Source: Mycolicibacterium aichiense
GTDB taxonomy: Bacteria > Actinomycetota > Actinomycetes > Mycobacteriales > Mycobacteriaceae
Reading direction: 5' to 3'
Length of the DNA stretch: 64,000 nucleotides
NCBI RefSeq assembly: GCF_010726245.1
Contig: NZ_AP022561.1
Coordinates: forward strand, 3,844,001 to 3,908,000
Shown here: one piece after another, positions 19,224 to 27,355 of the stretch
How the letters are laid out: every line of letters begins with the position of its first letter
Numbering within the stretch: position 1 is the first letter of the stretch
Notes under the pieces: generated by a model
Database searches by the model: none
Told to the model about the DNA's origin: nothing
What the model saw: only the letters and a program-made list of their open reading frames with translations
Translations under genes and position numbers: made by a program

Positions 19224-20410
19224 ACGGTGACGAGGCGGGACAGGTTGCCGCCCATGATCTTTGCCTGATCGTCGGCCTTCAGATGCTGAAGGGCCTCGAT
19301 GTAGTAGGTCGGCTCGGCCAGCCCTTCAGGGTGCGGCCAGTCCGAGCCGTAGAGCACTTGATCCACTCCGACGAGGTTGACCAGATCGTCGATGCCGTCT
19401 TCGAAGAACGGGCTGACATGGATGCGGCTCTTGACCATCTCGACCGGATCGCTCGGGAAAGCCTCCGGGGCCTTGCGGAAGACCTCGGCCAAACCGTCGA
19501 GCAGCGGGGTCATCCACTTGGAGCCGGCCTCGACGATCGCGACCTTCAGCTTCGGATGGCGGTATAGCGCACCGTGAATCACCCACGACCCCACCGAGTC
19601 CTGGATCGGGCGCCACTCGTTGAGGATGCCCATCGCATTGGTCTGGAACGGCAGCATCTCGGCGCTGGCACCGTCCCATTCGGAGGTGTACCGGGAGTAG
19701 CCACTGTCGCTGGAGTGCATGCCGACCAGCAGGTCGTACTCGACGACGCGCTCCCAGAACGGGTCGAACTCGGGCAACGCGAACGACCGTGGCCCACGGA
19801 ATCCGGGAACCGGCGCCGGGCGAACCAGGATGCAGCGGGCGCCCCGCTTGACCACCCACTCGAGCTCCTCGATCGCTTTCTCAACGATCGGCAGCGTGAT
19901 GACGGGCGTGGTGAAGATGCGGTTCTGGTAGTTGAACCCCCACACCTCGTCGAGCCACTGGTTGAGCGAGTGGACCAGGACGTGGATGGCCACTGGGTCA
20001 TCGGAGAGCCGCTCCTCCAGCAGGCTGGCCAGGGTCGGGAACATCAGGGTCTTGTCCAGACCGAGCTCGTTCATCACCTCGAGGCGCGGGCCGGGCTCGA
20101 AGAACGCGGGGATGGCGCGCATCGGCTCACCGAACAGTTCGCGCTTGGTCTTACCGTCCGGGTTGCCGTACTTGAAGTACTCCTCCCACGCGCCCGGCCG
20201 GGCGACGACCTCGAAGGTCGGGTTGGGAATGTAATTGCTGATCTGACCGCGCAGCGCAATCTTGGTGCGGCCGTTGACCTGCACGTACTGGACGTAGTCC
20301 TTGTATTCCTTCGGCAGGAACTTGGTCAGCGCCTCCGGCGGCTCGTAGAGATGGTTGTCCGCGTCGAAGATCGGAAACGGCACGTCCACCCGGTGCGACA
20401 GTTGACCCAT
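19220..20410 (-). CDS. Amidohydrolase-superfamily (amidohydrolase 2) protein
   Basis: A 396-residue TIM-barrel metal-dependent hydrolase or decarboxylase of the amidohydrolase_2 group. The N-terminal metal motif reads DADNHLYE rather than DxHxH. Other markers are HPKLKVAIVEAGSKW in the middle and YGSDWPHPEG near residue 360, whose Asp is the usual metal/base ligand. Related proteins decarboxylate or hydrolyse aromatic and ring-cleavage acids. The ATG at 20410 has an AAGGAGG site at ideal spacing. It heads the unit with the FadD3-like ligase; a perfect GAGAAT-CCT-ATTCTC palindrome covers its probable -10 region. Confidence 0.8.
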   Translation of the reverse strand: MGQLSHRVDVPFPIFDADNHLYEPPEALTKFLPKEYKDYVQYVQVNGRTKIALRGQISNYIPNPTFEVVARPGAWEEYFKYGNPDGKTKRELFGEPMRAIPAFFEPGPRLEVMNELGLDKTLMFPTLASLLEERLSDDPVAIHVLVHSLNQWLDEVWGFNYQNRIFTTPVITLPIVEKAIEELEWVVKRGARCILVRPAPVPGFRGPRSFALPEFDPFWERVVEYDLLVGMHSSDSGYSRYTSEWDGASAEMLPFQTNAMGILNEWRPIQDSVGSWVIHGALYRHPKLKVAIVEAGSKWMTPLLDGLAEVFRKAPEAFPSDPVEMVKSRIHVSPFFEDGIDDLVNLVGVDQVLYGSDWPHPEGLAEPTYYIEALQHLKADDQAKIMGGNLSRLVTV

Positions 20411-20433
20411 GAAATCCTCCTTATGCAGTTGAA

Positions 20434-20448
20434 GAGAATCCTATTCTC
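20434..20448. promoter_or_regulatory. Perfect palindrome GAGAAT-CCT-ATTCTC overlapping a -10 element
   Basis: Six-base arms with a three-base centre, 24 bases upstream of the amidohydrolase ATG. On the minus strand the palindrome contains TAGGAT, a plausible -10 hexamer, so a bound regulator would block RNA polymerase. The same palindrome class recurs in front of four other units in this window. Confidence 0.65.
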
Positions 20449-20504
20449 ATGAGTGCGGTCAAGGCAATACGTCCCCCTCCCCAGCCACCGTCGTTGCCTG
20501 ATTT

Positions 20505-20520
20505 CTTACAAACTAGTAAG
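20505..20520. promoter_or_regulatory. Small inverted repeat CTTAC-N6-GTAAG upstream of snoaL-tetR
   Basis: Five-base arms around a central AAACTA, ending eight bases before the ATG of the SnoaL-like gene whose downstream partner is a TetR regulator. The position fits an autoregulatory operator. The short arms make this a weak call. Confidence 0.35.
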
Positions 20521-20528
20521 TTGGCACC

Positions 20529-20963
20529 ATGACAGTGATCAGCCCGGCCGCGATTTCCGATCCCCCCACAGTGAAGGACTTCTGCCGAAGGTGGGCCACC
20601 GCATGGAACGATCACGACGGCGACGCCGTCGCCGCGCTGTGCGCCGAAGACCTGGTCTACGACGAACCGGCGCTGGGCCAGACGGTGTATGGGCGCGAGC
20701 CGATCAAGAACTTCGTGACCGAGATGGCACGCACCTTCCCCGACAACACCTTCGCGCTCGAGGGCTTGTTCGCCGACGTCTCCCGGCGCGCCGTGCTGGT
20801 GGCGTGGAAGTTCACCGGCACGGTCGCCCGTACCGGCGCCGTCGTCGAGTTTCACGGCGATGATCGGCTGGAATTCAACGAGGACGGCTTGATCACGACC
20901 TACCGGTGCCTCTACGACAACGAACTGGTCAAGCGCCAGATCCGGGGTACCGAACGACGATGA
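20529..20963 (+). CDS. SnoaL-like polyketide-cyclase-fold protein
   Basis: A 144-residue NTF2/SnoaL-fold protein. It shows the KDFCRRWATAWNDHDGDAVAALCAEDLVYDEPAL opening typical of the family (a helix then a D/E-rich strand) and an FHGDDRLEFNEDGLIT end. These barrels act as isomerases or hydratases on cyclic substrates, or as non-enzymatic partners. It is transcribed divergently from the amidohydrolase operon with 118 bases between them. Its stop overlaps the TetR start by four bases (ATGA), so it is cotranscribed with the regulator. Confidence 0.75.
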   Translation: MTVISPAAISDPPTVKDFCRRWATAWNDHDGDAVAALCAEDLVYDEPALGQTVYGREPIKNFVTEMARTFPDNTFALEGLFADVSRRAVLVAWKFTGTVARTGAVVEFHGDDRLEFNEDGLITTYRCLYDNELVKRQIRGTERR

Positions 20964-21547
20964 GCCAATCTCCGGCTCCTCGGGTGTACAAGCCGGCGGC
21001 GGTTCGCCGCGGCGAAATCATCGCCGCGGCCGCGATCGAGTTCGCCGAAACTGGTTTGGCTGGAACACGATTGGAGGCGATCGCGGCGCGTGCGGAGGTC
21101 TCTCATCCGCGCATCGTGCAGATGTTCGGCTCGAAGCGGGAACTCTTCTTGGAAGTCGTCACCTGGGTGTTCGATCGCGTCAGTGAAGCGTTCGTGTCGA
21201 CCGCCACGGCCCACCAGGCGAACTCCGGTCCGGCCCTCGTCGCGCTCGGCGATGCCTACCGCCGCCTGCTGCAGAGAGACCGCACCGTCGCGCTGGTGCT
21301 GCTGCATGCGTATGCCGCGGCGGGCGACCCCGTTGTGCGCGACGAGGTGGCGGCCCGCTATCTGACACTGCAGCAGACCATCACGGACCTCACCGGCGCC
21401 GACGCCATGGGCGTCCGGACCTTCGTCGCAACCGGGCTTCTGGTCACTGTGTCCAGCGCATTGGCGCTACCCGGAAAACGCACCGACGCGCAGTGGGGCG
21501 GTTGGCTGCTGGAATTGGTCACACCGGTCGTCACTGGCCGGCACTAG
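20960..21547 (+). CDS. TetR-family transcriptional regulator
   Basis: A 195-residue regulator. The N-terminal helix-turn-helix is IIAAAAIEFAETGLAGTRLEAIAARAEVSHPRIVQMFGSKRELF (about 17-60), followed by an all-helical ligand-binding domain. The recognition helix VSHPRIVQMF is unusual for the family (more often KxTLYxHF). The ATG at 20960 is coupled to the SnoaL-like gene. It may control its own unit and the divergent amidohydrolase-fadD unit, making it one candidate reader of the GAGAAY-N3-RTTCTC palindromes. It converges with the CoA-transferase gene with two bases between the stops. Confidence 0.85.
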   Translation: MSQSPAPRVYKPAAVRRGEIIAAAAIEFAETGLAGTRLEAIAARAEVSHPRIVQMFGSKRELFLEVVTWVFDRVSEAFVSTATAHQANSGPALVALGDAYRRLLQRDRTVALVLLHAYAAAGDPVVRDEVAARYLTLQQTITDLTGADAMGVRTFVATGLLVTVSSALALPGKRTDAQWGGWLLELVTPVVTGRH

Positions 21548-21549
21548 CC

Positions 21550-23949
21550 TCAGCCCGGCGGTGCCGAGCCGATCACTCCAGCTGCCATCAGTTCCTCGAT
21601 GTCACTGTCGGACAAGCCGAGTTCGACCAGCAGCTCGTGATTGTGCTGGCCGAGCAGCGGCGCGGGCGCGATGTGGATCGGCGGTGTTCGGCGGGACAGT
21701 CGGAACGGCATCGTGGTGAACCTCGCCGGCGCATTCACCGGGTGATCGAGCACCTCGAAGAACTCGCGGGCGGCAAGCTGCTCGAGTTCGGTCTGTCGAT
21801 GCGGCTGGATGACCTTGGCCACCGGGACGCCGGCCGGCCACAGCCCGGCGACGATCTCGTCCCCGGTGCGGTCCCGGCACCACGCACCGAGGTGCCGGTC
21901 GACGACGTCCTCGTGGGCGCGCCGGCCACTCTCGGTATCGAGTTCGGCGTCGGCGGCCCAGCCCGGGTCACCGAGTGCGCTGCGCAACGCCTGCCACTGC
22001 TCGTCGGTCTCGACGGCGATCGCCACCCAGGAGTCGTCCCGGCCGAACTCGTCGATCTCGTTGCTGCGGTACAGGTTCTGCGGTGATGCTGTCGGTCCCC
22101 GATTGCCGGCGCGCTGGAGCACCGCGCCGTACGCGGTGTACTCGACGATCTGTTCAGCGGCGATGTTGAGGGCCGCATCCACCATCGCGGCCTCCACCAG
22201 TGCTCCCTTGCCGGTGCGCCGGCGATGTTCGAGGGCGAGCAGCACCGCGTTCAGCGCATGCACACCGGCGTTGGGATCGCCGAGGGAATACGGTTCGTAC
22301 GGATTGCGGTCCGGGTAGCCGGTGAGCCAGCTGATACCGGCGGCGGCCTCGATCACGTACGCGAACGCCGGATTGTCCCGCCATGGACCGTCCAGCCCGA
22401 AACCCGGCATCCGGCACATCACGATATCCGGCTGTATGCGTTGTAACGCACCGTAATCCAGTCCGAGCTGATCGAGTACCCGCGGCGTGTAGTTCTCGGC
22501 GACCACGTCGGCGGTGGCGATCAGCCGGAGCAGCAGCTCTCGGCCGCGTTCAGTGCCCAGGTCGAGGGTGATGTCCTTCTTACTGGTGTTCAGCGCCGCA
22601 AAAATCGGCTGTCTCTCCCACCAGTGGGCTTCGGTGACCGGCACCCCGGCGATCATCCGGGTGCCGTCGGGGCGGCGCGCGGACTCGACGTGGATCACCT
22701 CGGCACCCAGCAGCGCCATCAGGTGGGTGGCCGACGGCCCGGCCCAGAACGTGGTGAGATCCACCACGCGAATCCCGCTGAGTGGCAATCGATCCTGAGC
22801 AGTACCAGGCTCCCGGGGGGTGCGCGGCGTCTGGCGATGCCGGTCGGTGTGCTCGCCGAGTCGCGGGGCCGGCGACGGCGGGCGCAACTCGACGCCGGTG
22901 ATCCGGTAGGGATGGCCGGGCTGGCGGAAGCCGGCCGGGTGGGTGACGAACGTCTTCCTAGCGACGAAATGCTCCAGCGACTCGACGGTGTCGGGGGTGG
23001 CGACCGGCGCGTTGGGGATCCGGAATGCCGTGGCCAGCTCGCGCACCTCGTCACCGGTGTGTACGGCCATCCAGGCGTAGAGCTCGTCGGCTTTCTCGCC
23101 GGCCTGCTCGGTGATGCTCACGGGCGCGTTCTCGTCGATCCACTCCTCGTGGCCGGTCATCGCGCACAGATCAAACCACTGCTGAGCGGTGCCACATCCG
23201 ACGTCGACCAAGCCGTCCTTGACTCGGGCGACGCCTGGGACGGTCAACTTGCGGGCATCGCGCCAGGGCCGCCCGAGCATGTCGAAGTAGGTCACCGGGT
23301 AGTACGTCAGACCCATGACGTGACTTTCCAGCATGGACAGATCGATGAGTTCACCGGCGCCGCCGGCCACCACCCGCATTCGGGACGCCAGGATCGCCGC
23401 ACTGGCATACGCCCCGGACAGGTAGTCGCCGACCCGGCCGCCGACGTAGACCGGTGCACGGTCCGGCGCGCCGCGTCCCAGCCCGACGATGCCGCCGGAC
23501 CACGCCTGCAGCGTGAATTCGGTTGCGGGCCGGTCACTCCACGGACCGTCGAGACCGAATGGTGTGATCGCGACGACGATCAGGTGCGGATGGGCGGCGT
23601 GCATGGCGGCGGGCGCCAGCGCCGGATGCTCGGCCAGCGGTGAACCCGGTGACCAGACCACGGCGTCGGCGCCGGCCAGCAGGTCGCCCACCCACCGCAG
23701 ATCCTCGTCGAGGTCCGGGTCGGCGACTGCGCTGTGCTTACCACCAGCCAGAAAGCTGAACAGCGCGCCATCCTCGTTCGGCCCGATCTGCGAACCCGAG
23801 GCCGACCATCGCCTCAGCGGATCACCTTCGGGTGCCTCGACTTTGATGACGTCGGCACCGGCGTCGGCGAGCAATTTGGTGCAGTACCCGCCGGGGATAC
23901 CGGTGGACAGGTCGACCACGACAAAGCCGGTCAGTGGCGAGTCGGTCAT
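21550..23949 (-). CDS. Fused double CaiB/BaiF (type III) CoA-transferase
   Basis: A 799-residue protein made of two full family III CoA-transferase domains (about 1-385 and 410-799). Both open with the family pattern (FVVVDLSTGIPGGYCTKLLADAGADVIKVE; IRVVDLTTFWAGPSATHLMALLGAEVIHVE). Single-domain members are about 400 residues and form interlocked dimers, so this chain may be a tethered pseudo-dimer. I begin it at the ATG at 23949, two bases after the enoyl-CoA hydratase stop, since the longer frame only extends over that gene's lysine-rich tail. It should move CoA between carboxylic acids and is the last gene of the TetR-ferredoxin-P450 operon. Confidence 0.85.
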   Translation of the reverse strand: MTDSPLTGFVVVDLSTGIPGGYCTKLLADAGADVIKVEAPEGDPLRRWSASGSQIGPNEDGALFSFLAGGKHSAVADPDLDEDLRWVGDLLAGADAVVWSPGSPLAEHPALAPAAMHAAHPHLIVVAITPFGLDGPWSDRPATEFTLQAWSGGIVGLGRGAPDRAPVYVGGRVGDYLSGAYASAAILASRMRVVAGGAGELIDLSMLESHVMGLTYYPVTYFDMLGRPWRDARKLTVPGVARVKDGLVDVGCGTAQQWFDLCAMTGHEEWIDENAPVSITEQAGEKADELYAWMAVHTGDEVRELATAFRIPNAPVATPDTVESLEHFVARKTFVTHPAGFRQPGHPYRITGVELRPPSPAPRLGEHTDRHRQTPRTPREPGTAQDRLPLSGIRVVDLTTFWAGPSATHLMALLGAEVIHVESARRPDGTRMIAGVPVTEAHWWERQPIFAALNTSKKDITLDLGTERGRELLLRLIATADVVAENYTPRVLDQLGLDYGALQRIQPDIVMCRMPGFGLDGPWRDNPAFAYVIEAAAGISWLTGYPDRNPYEPYSLGDPNAGVHALNAVLLALEHRRRTGKGALVEAAMVDAALNIAAEQIVEYTAYGAVLQRAGNRGPTASPQNLYRSNEIDEFGRDDSWVAIAVETDEQWQALRSALGDPGWAADAELDTESGRRAHEDVVDRHLGAWCRDRTGDEIVAGLWPAGVPVAKVIQPHRQTELEQLAAREFFEVLDHPVNAPARFTTMPFRLSRRTPPIHIAPAPLLGQHNHELLVELGLSDSDIEELMAAGVIGSAPPG

Positions 23950-23951
23950 CG

Positions 23952-24953
23952 CTACTTCTTCTTCTTTTTCGTCTTCTTGGTCTCGGTCTTCTCGGCCTTG
24001 GCTTTCGCGCGTCCGGACTTCGACAGCCGCCACTGCGGTGGGAACTTGCTGTCGTTGTCCTTCACCGCGCCGGCGAGTCCCGAGTCGAGTCCCGCGTGCA
24101 TGTCGAACTCGTCCTCGTCGCGCGCGGCCGCGCCACCCAGCGACTCGAAGGTGCTACCGAGCAGACTGCCCAGGTACTCGCCCTGGAACTGCTTGAACAC
24201 CTCGAAGAACATCTTCTGCTGAAAAACTGTGTCGGTGGGCCGGTTTCGCGCGCAGGCCAGTGCGTACCGACTGACCTCGTCTTCGAGTTCCTCCCGCGCC
24301 ACCACGCTATTGAGGAAGTTGCACTCGTACATCTCGGCTGCGGTGAACGGCCGGCCGGTGTAGACCATCTCCTGGAACTTGCGGATGCCCATCATCTGCG
24401 TCCACCACCACATCCGGGGGCCCCAGCCGTAATAGCGGAACGACGGATGGCCGAACAGTGCATCGTCGCTGGAGATCACCAGGTCGGCGTCGGCGGCCTG
24501 GTAGAAGTGCCAGCCGTAGCAGTACCCCTTGACCTCGAGGATCGAGATCTTCTTGAAGTCCTGCAGTGTCCGGATACCCGACTGCGGGCTGGCGTACCAC
24601 GCGCCGATCGAGGCGCCACGGCGGTACGTCCCCTGCGGCGGATACGTCACTGCACCAGGCGGAATCCGGAACTCGCCGAGCCGTGGGCCGGTGTCCTCGT
24701 CGTTCTGCAACTCCATGAACTCGGGGAGGTCGGCACCGCTGCCGAGATCCTCCCCCGCGCCCCGGATGACGACGACCTTTACCTGATCGTCGACACCGGC
24801 CTGATACAACAGGTCCGAATATCGCAGGCGCGCAGCGGCGGTCGGCGCATTGAGGTACTCGGGCCGGTTGAAGGTGATCGTGGCGATCTTGGTCTTCGGG
24901 TCCTTGTCGTAGAGGATGATCTCCTCGGCCGACGGGCGTCCGGCTTTAGCCAT
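23952..24953 (-). CDS. Enoyl-CoA hydratase/isomerase family protein with Lys-rich tail
   Basis: A 333-residue crotonase-fold protein. The oxyanion-hole regions are VVIRGAGEDLGSGADLPEF and ILEVKGYCYGWHFYQAADADLVI. These differ from classical hydratases, with Gly-Tyr-Cys-Tyr-Gly replacing the usual G-x-A-x-G-G, so the reaction may not be simple hydration. The last 30 residues are extremely basic (SKSGRAKAKAEKTETKK and then a run of lysines). Its start overlaps the stop of the degenerate M24 gene by eight bases, and it is followed at two bases by the CoA-transferase. It acts on an unknown acyl-CoA in the operon. Confidence 0.8.
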   Translation of the reverse strand: MAKAGRPSAEEIILYDKDPKTKIATITFNRPEYLNAPTAAARLRYSDLLYQAGVDDQVKVVVIRGAGEDLGSGADLPEFMELQNDEDTGPRLGEFRIPPGAVTYPPQGTYRRGASIGAWYASPQSGIRTLQDFKKISILEVKGYCYGWHFYQAADADLVISSDDALFGHPSFRYYGWGPRMWWWTQMMGIRKFQEMVYTGRPFTAAEMYECNFLNSVVAREELEDEVSRYALACARNRPTDTVFQQKMFFEVFKQFQGEYLGSLLGSTFESLGGAAARDEDEFDMHAGLDSGLAGAVKDNDSKFPPQWRLSKSGRAKAKAEKTETKKTKKKKK

Positions 24954-26094
24954 TGCTCGTACCGACGCTCGCCGCGGCGCTCCACGCCGGACTAGACGTC
25001 AGTACCTCGCACCCGTCAGTGGTGATCAACACAGCGTCTCGGGTGATGACCGAGCCGACCGACTCCTCCCAGACGTGGGCGGTGATGGCGAGCACCATTC
25101 CCGCCTCCAGCAGTTCGGCATCGGCAGTGGCCCGTAGCTGTGGCGAGACGACTGGCGGGTCGAACCCCAGGCCGAGGCCGTGCGCCACCGGCGTGACCGG
25201 CAGTTGCTCACCGGCGCGGGCGTAGGCATCCAACAGCGCGCTGGTGGCGTTGCCCGGTCGGCAAGCCGCGATCAGGCTGTCCCACAGAGAATCCCGGCGC
25301 CGGTAGAGCCCGCGCATAGCATCGGTGGGTTCGCCGACCGGGAGCGTGCGGGCCACTTCGGCGACATATCCGTCGGCCAGCACCCCGGCTGACAACACCA
25401 CCAGGTCACCCTCGCGGATCACCCCGCCGCCCTCGGCGCGGCGCCACGGACTCTCCTTTGACGTCACCCACGCGGCATCCTGGGTTGCCGGGGTACTCAC
25501 CCCACCGGCGGCTTCCGCCTCCAACACCGCAGCGGTGATGAATTTCGCGGTGGTCCCCGGACCGAGCGCCGTCACACCCGCGGCCAGACCCTCCTCGGCG
25601 ATCGCCAACGCGTGACGCAATGCCTGCACTTCCTGGGGAGTCTTGATCCGGCGGGCAGCCTGCATGGCCTGCTCGGCGTCAACCAACTCCGCGTTCGGGA
25701 ACGCCATCGGCAGGAGCTTGGCGAAAGTCGGCGTCAGGGCGTCGGTTCCCACTCGCCGTGCGGTAGCGGCGCCGTTGATGTTCTTCAGGATCTCGACCAA
25801 TGTCATGGGATTCCATGCGAACCCATACAGATTCTCGTGCGGGATTTCCTCGGGTATGCCCTCATCCCACGTGCTGTTGAGGTGGATCTCGCCGGTGGCA
25901 CGCACGAATTCACAGATCGGTCCGAACGGGCGGGTGCCCACTACCCACAACTGGGGGGCACCGGAGATGTAGCGAACATTGGCCTGACGGCCCAGCACCA
26001 GCACGTCCAGGTCGTGGGCCTCCATCTGGGCCAAGGCACGCTCGCGACGGCTGAGCCGCAGAGCCCGGGTATCGGCCTCGATCTCAATTCCCAT
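24946..26094 (-). CDS. M24-fold (creatinase/Xaa-Pro peptidase-like) protein lacking metal ligands
   Basis: A 382-residue protein with the creatinase-type N-terminal domain and the pita-bread C-terminal domain of peptidase family M24. Aligned with its neighbour, the metal ligands have changed: the first Asp is Ala (VVLSAGVLADGY), the second is Glu (VAEVART) and the next Glu is Thr (GMVLAIT), and the last Glu is also lost. The His of AHGLGLGF remains. It is therefore probably not a metallopeptidase; like creatinase it may work without metal, or it may be a structural partner. I chose the ATG at 26094, which has a GAGGTG site upstream; a start at 26106 is possible. It overlaps the preceding M24 gene by eleven bases. 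Confidence 0.75.
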   Translation of the reverse strand: MGIEIEADTRALRLSRRERALAQMEAHDLDVLVLGRQANVRYISGAPQLWVVGTRPFGPICEFVRATGEIHLNSTWDEGIPEEIPHENLYGFAWNPMTLVEILKNINGAATARRVGTDALTPTFAKLLPMAFPNAELVDAEQAMQAARRIKTPQEVQALRHALAIAEEGLAAGVTALGPGTTAKFITAAVLEAEAAGGVSTPATQDAAWVTSKESPWRRAEGGGVIREGDLVVLSAGVLADGYVAEVARTLPVGEPTDAMRGLYRRRDSLWDSLIAACRPGNATSALLDAYARAGEQLPVTPVAHGLGLGFDPPVVSPQLRATADAELLEAGMVLAITAHVWEESVGSVITRDAVLITTDGCEVLTSSPAWSAAASVGTSNG

Positions 26095-27355
26095 TGGGCA
26101 CCTCATACGGGTCGTATGGATAGGCGGTCAGCGGCATCCAGCCACCATCGGTGACGACGACAATCTCCTCGCCCCGATAGCCGCCGGTGCCGTCTTCCCA
26201 CACCACGGGCTCGAACACCAGCAACATGCCGGCCGGAAAGACGAAGTTGTCGTCCCACTCCTGACCGAGGTCCGTTCCGATCATCGGCATTTCGGCCGCA
26301 CTCGTTCCGATCCCATGACCCAAATAGAAGTGCGGCAGCCACGGTTTCTCCCCGCCCGCGGCGGCGATCGCCGCGCGCCCGAGATCACCACAGGTGGCGC
26401 CGGCCTTGGTCACCGAGAGCACCTCGTCGACAACCCGGCTCCATTTCTCGAATTGCTGCTGCTGCACCGGTGTCGGTTCCTGACCGACGATCCAGGTACG
26501 CCCATGATCAGAGCAGTAGCCGTGGTAGGCGATGGACACGTCAGTCCACAACACGTCGCCTTGCGCCAGCTCGCGCTCGGTGGTCAACAGCGGCAGGGCA
26601 AGATCGCCGGTGGTGGTCCAGGTTCCCTGGGTCGCCTTCGACGTGGGCATGACCTGCCATATCGAGTCGAACATGTTCGTAGTCGCGCCGAGTTCGAAAG
26701 TGCGACGGACGAATTCAGCAGACAGATCAATCTGACGAGCACCGGGCACCAGCGACTTCTGTATCTCGGCGACGGCCAGTTCGGTGATCTGACAGGCTCG
26801 CCGGATGCAGGCGATCTGGTCGATGGTCTTCACCAGTTTCGCCGCACCGACCGTCGGGGCGGCGTCCACCGGCGGGGTGGGGAACAGCGCCGTGCCGGCT
26901 CGTCGCATCGCCCCGGTCAACTCATCGGTCGCCACCGAAGCGCCCGGCGGGACAAGTGTGGCCAGGATATCCGCGAATTCCGCTACACCTTCGTCGAATT
27001 CGAGGTACACCGGCCCGTGCAGATGGTCATCGGGCAGGCCGGATTCCACCGCCGCGTCCTCCTGGAACGGCAGGAACAGGTGCGGGTACTCGTCGTCGGC
27101 CAGGATCACCGCCACCGGCCGCTCCACGTGCGACAACCCGGCGTCGGCCAGCGGCCAGCTGATTCCGGTGCCGTACATGACATTACTGTTGCCCAGGAGC
27201 ACCAGGGCGTCCACGCCCTGATCGGCCATCGCGGCATGCAGACGGGCGGCGACTTCGCTGCGCATCCTGGCGAAGTCGGGCTCCTGCGGAATATCCAGCC
27301 ATGTGTACCCGGTCCGGGCGATCTGGGTGACGCCGGAATGGGTGGATGTCGTCAC
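26084..27355 (-). CDS. M24-family metallohydrolase (Xaa-Pro peptidase/creatinase-like)
   Basis: A 423-residue M24-family protein with all five metal ligands in place: Asp and Asp eleven residues apart in LWTDVSIAYHGYCSDHGRTW, His in YLGHGIGT, Glu in LLVFEPVVW and Glu in YRGEEIVVV. Family relatives include prolidases, ectoine hydrolase and the DMSP lyase DddP, so it may cleave an amide or C-N/C-S bond rather than a peptide. The GTG at 27355 overlaps the amidohydrolase stop by four bases. The next gene is a ligand-depleted paralogue, suggesting a heteromeric enzyme. It is part of the P450/amidohydrolase operon. Confidence 0.8.
   Translation of the reverse strand: MTTSTHSGVTQIARTGYTWLDIPQEPDFARMRSEVAARLHAAMADQGVDALVLLGNSNVMYGTGISWPLADAGLSHVERPVAVILADDEYPHLFLPFQEDAAVESGLPDDHLHGPVYLEFDEGVAEFADILATLVPPGASVATDELTGAMRRAGTALFPTPPVDAAPTVGAAKLVKTIDQIACIRRACQITELAVAEIQKSLVPGARQIDLSAEFVRRTFELGATTNMFDSIWQVMPTSKATQGTWTTTGDLALPLLTTERELAQGDVLWTDVSIAYHGYCSDHGRTWIVGQEPTPVQQQQFEKWSRVVDEVLSVTKAGATCGDLGRAAIAAAGGEKPWLPHFYLGHGIGTSAAEMPMIGTDLGQEWDDNFVFPAGMLLVFEPVVWEDGTGGYRGEEIVVVTDGGWMPLTAYPYDPYEVPNGN

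Noticed and set aside
21540..21556. A terminator between the convergent TetR and CoA-transferase genes
   Set aside because: Only two bases separate the stop codons and no hairpin can be placed there.
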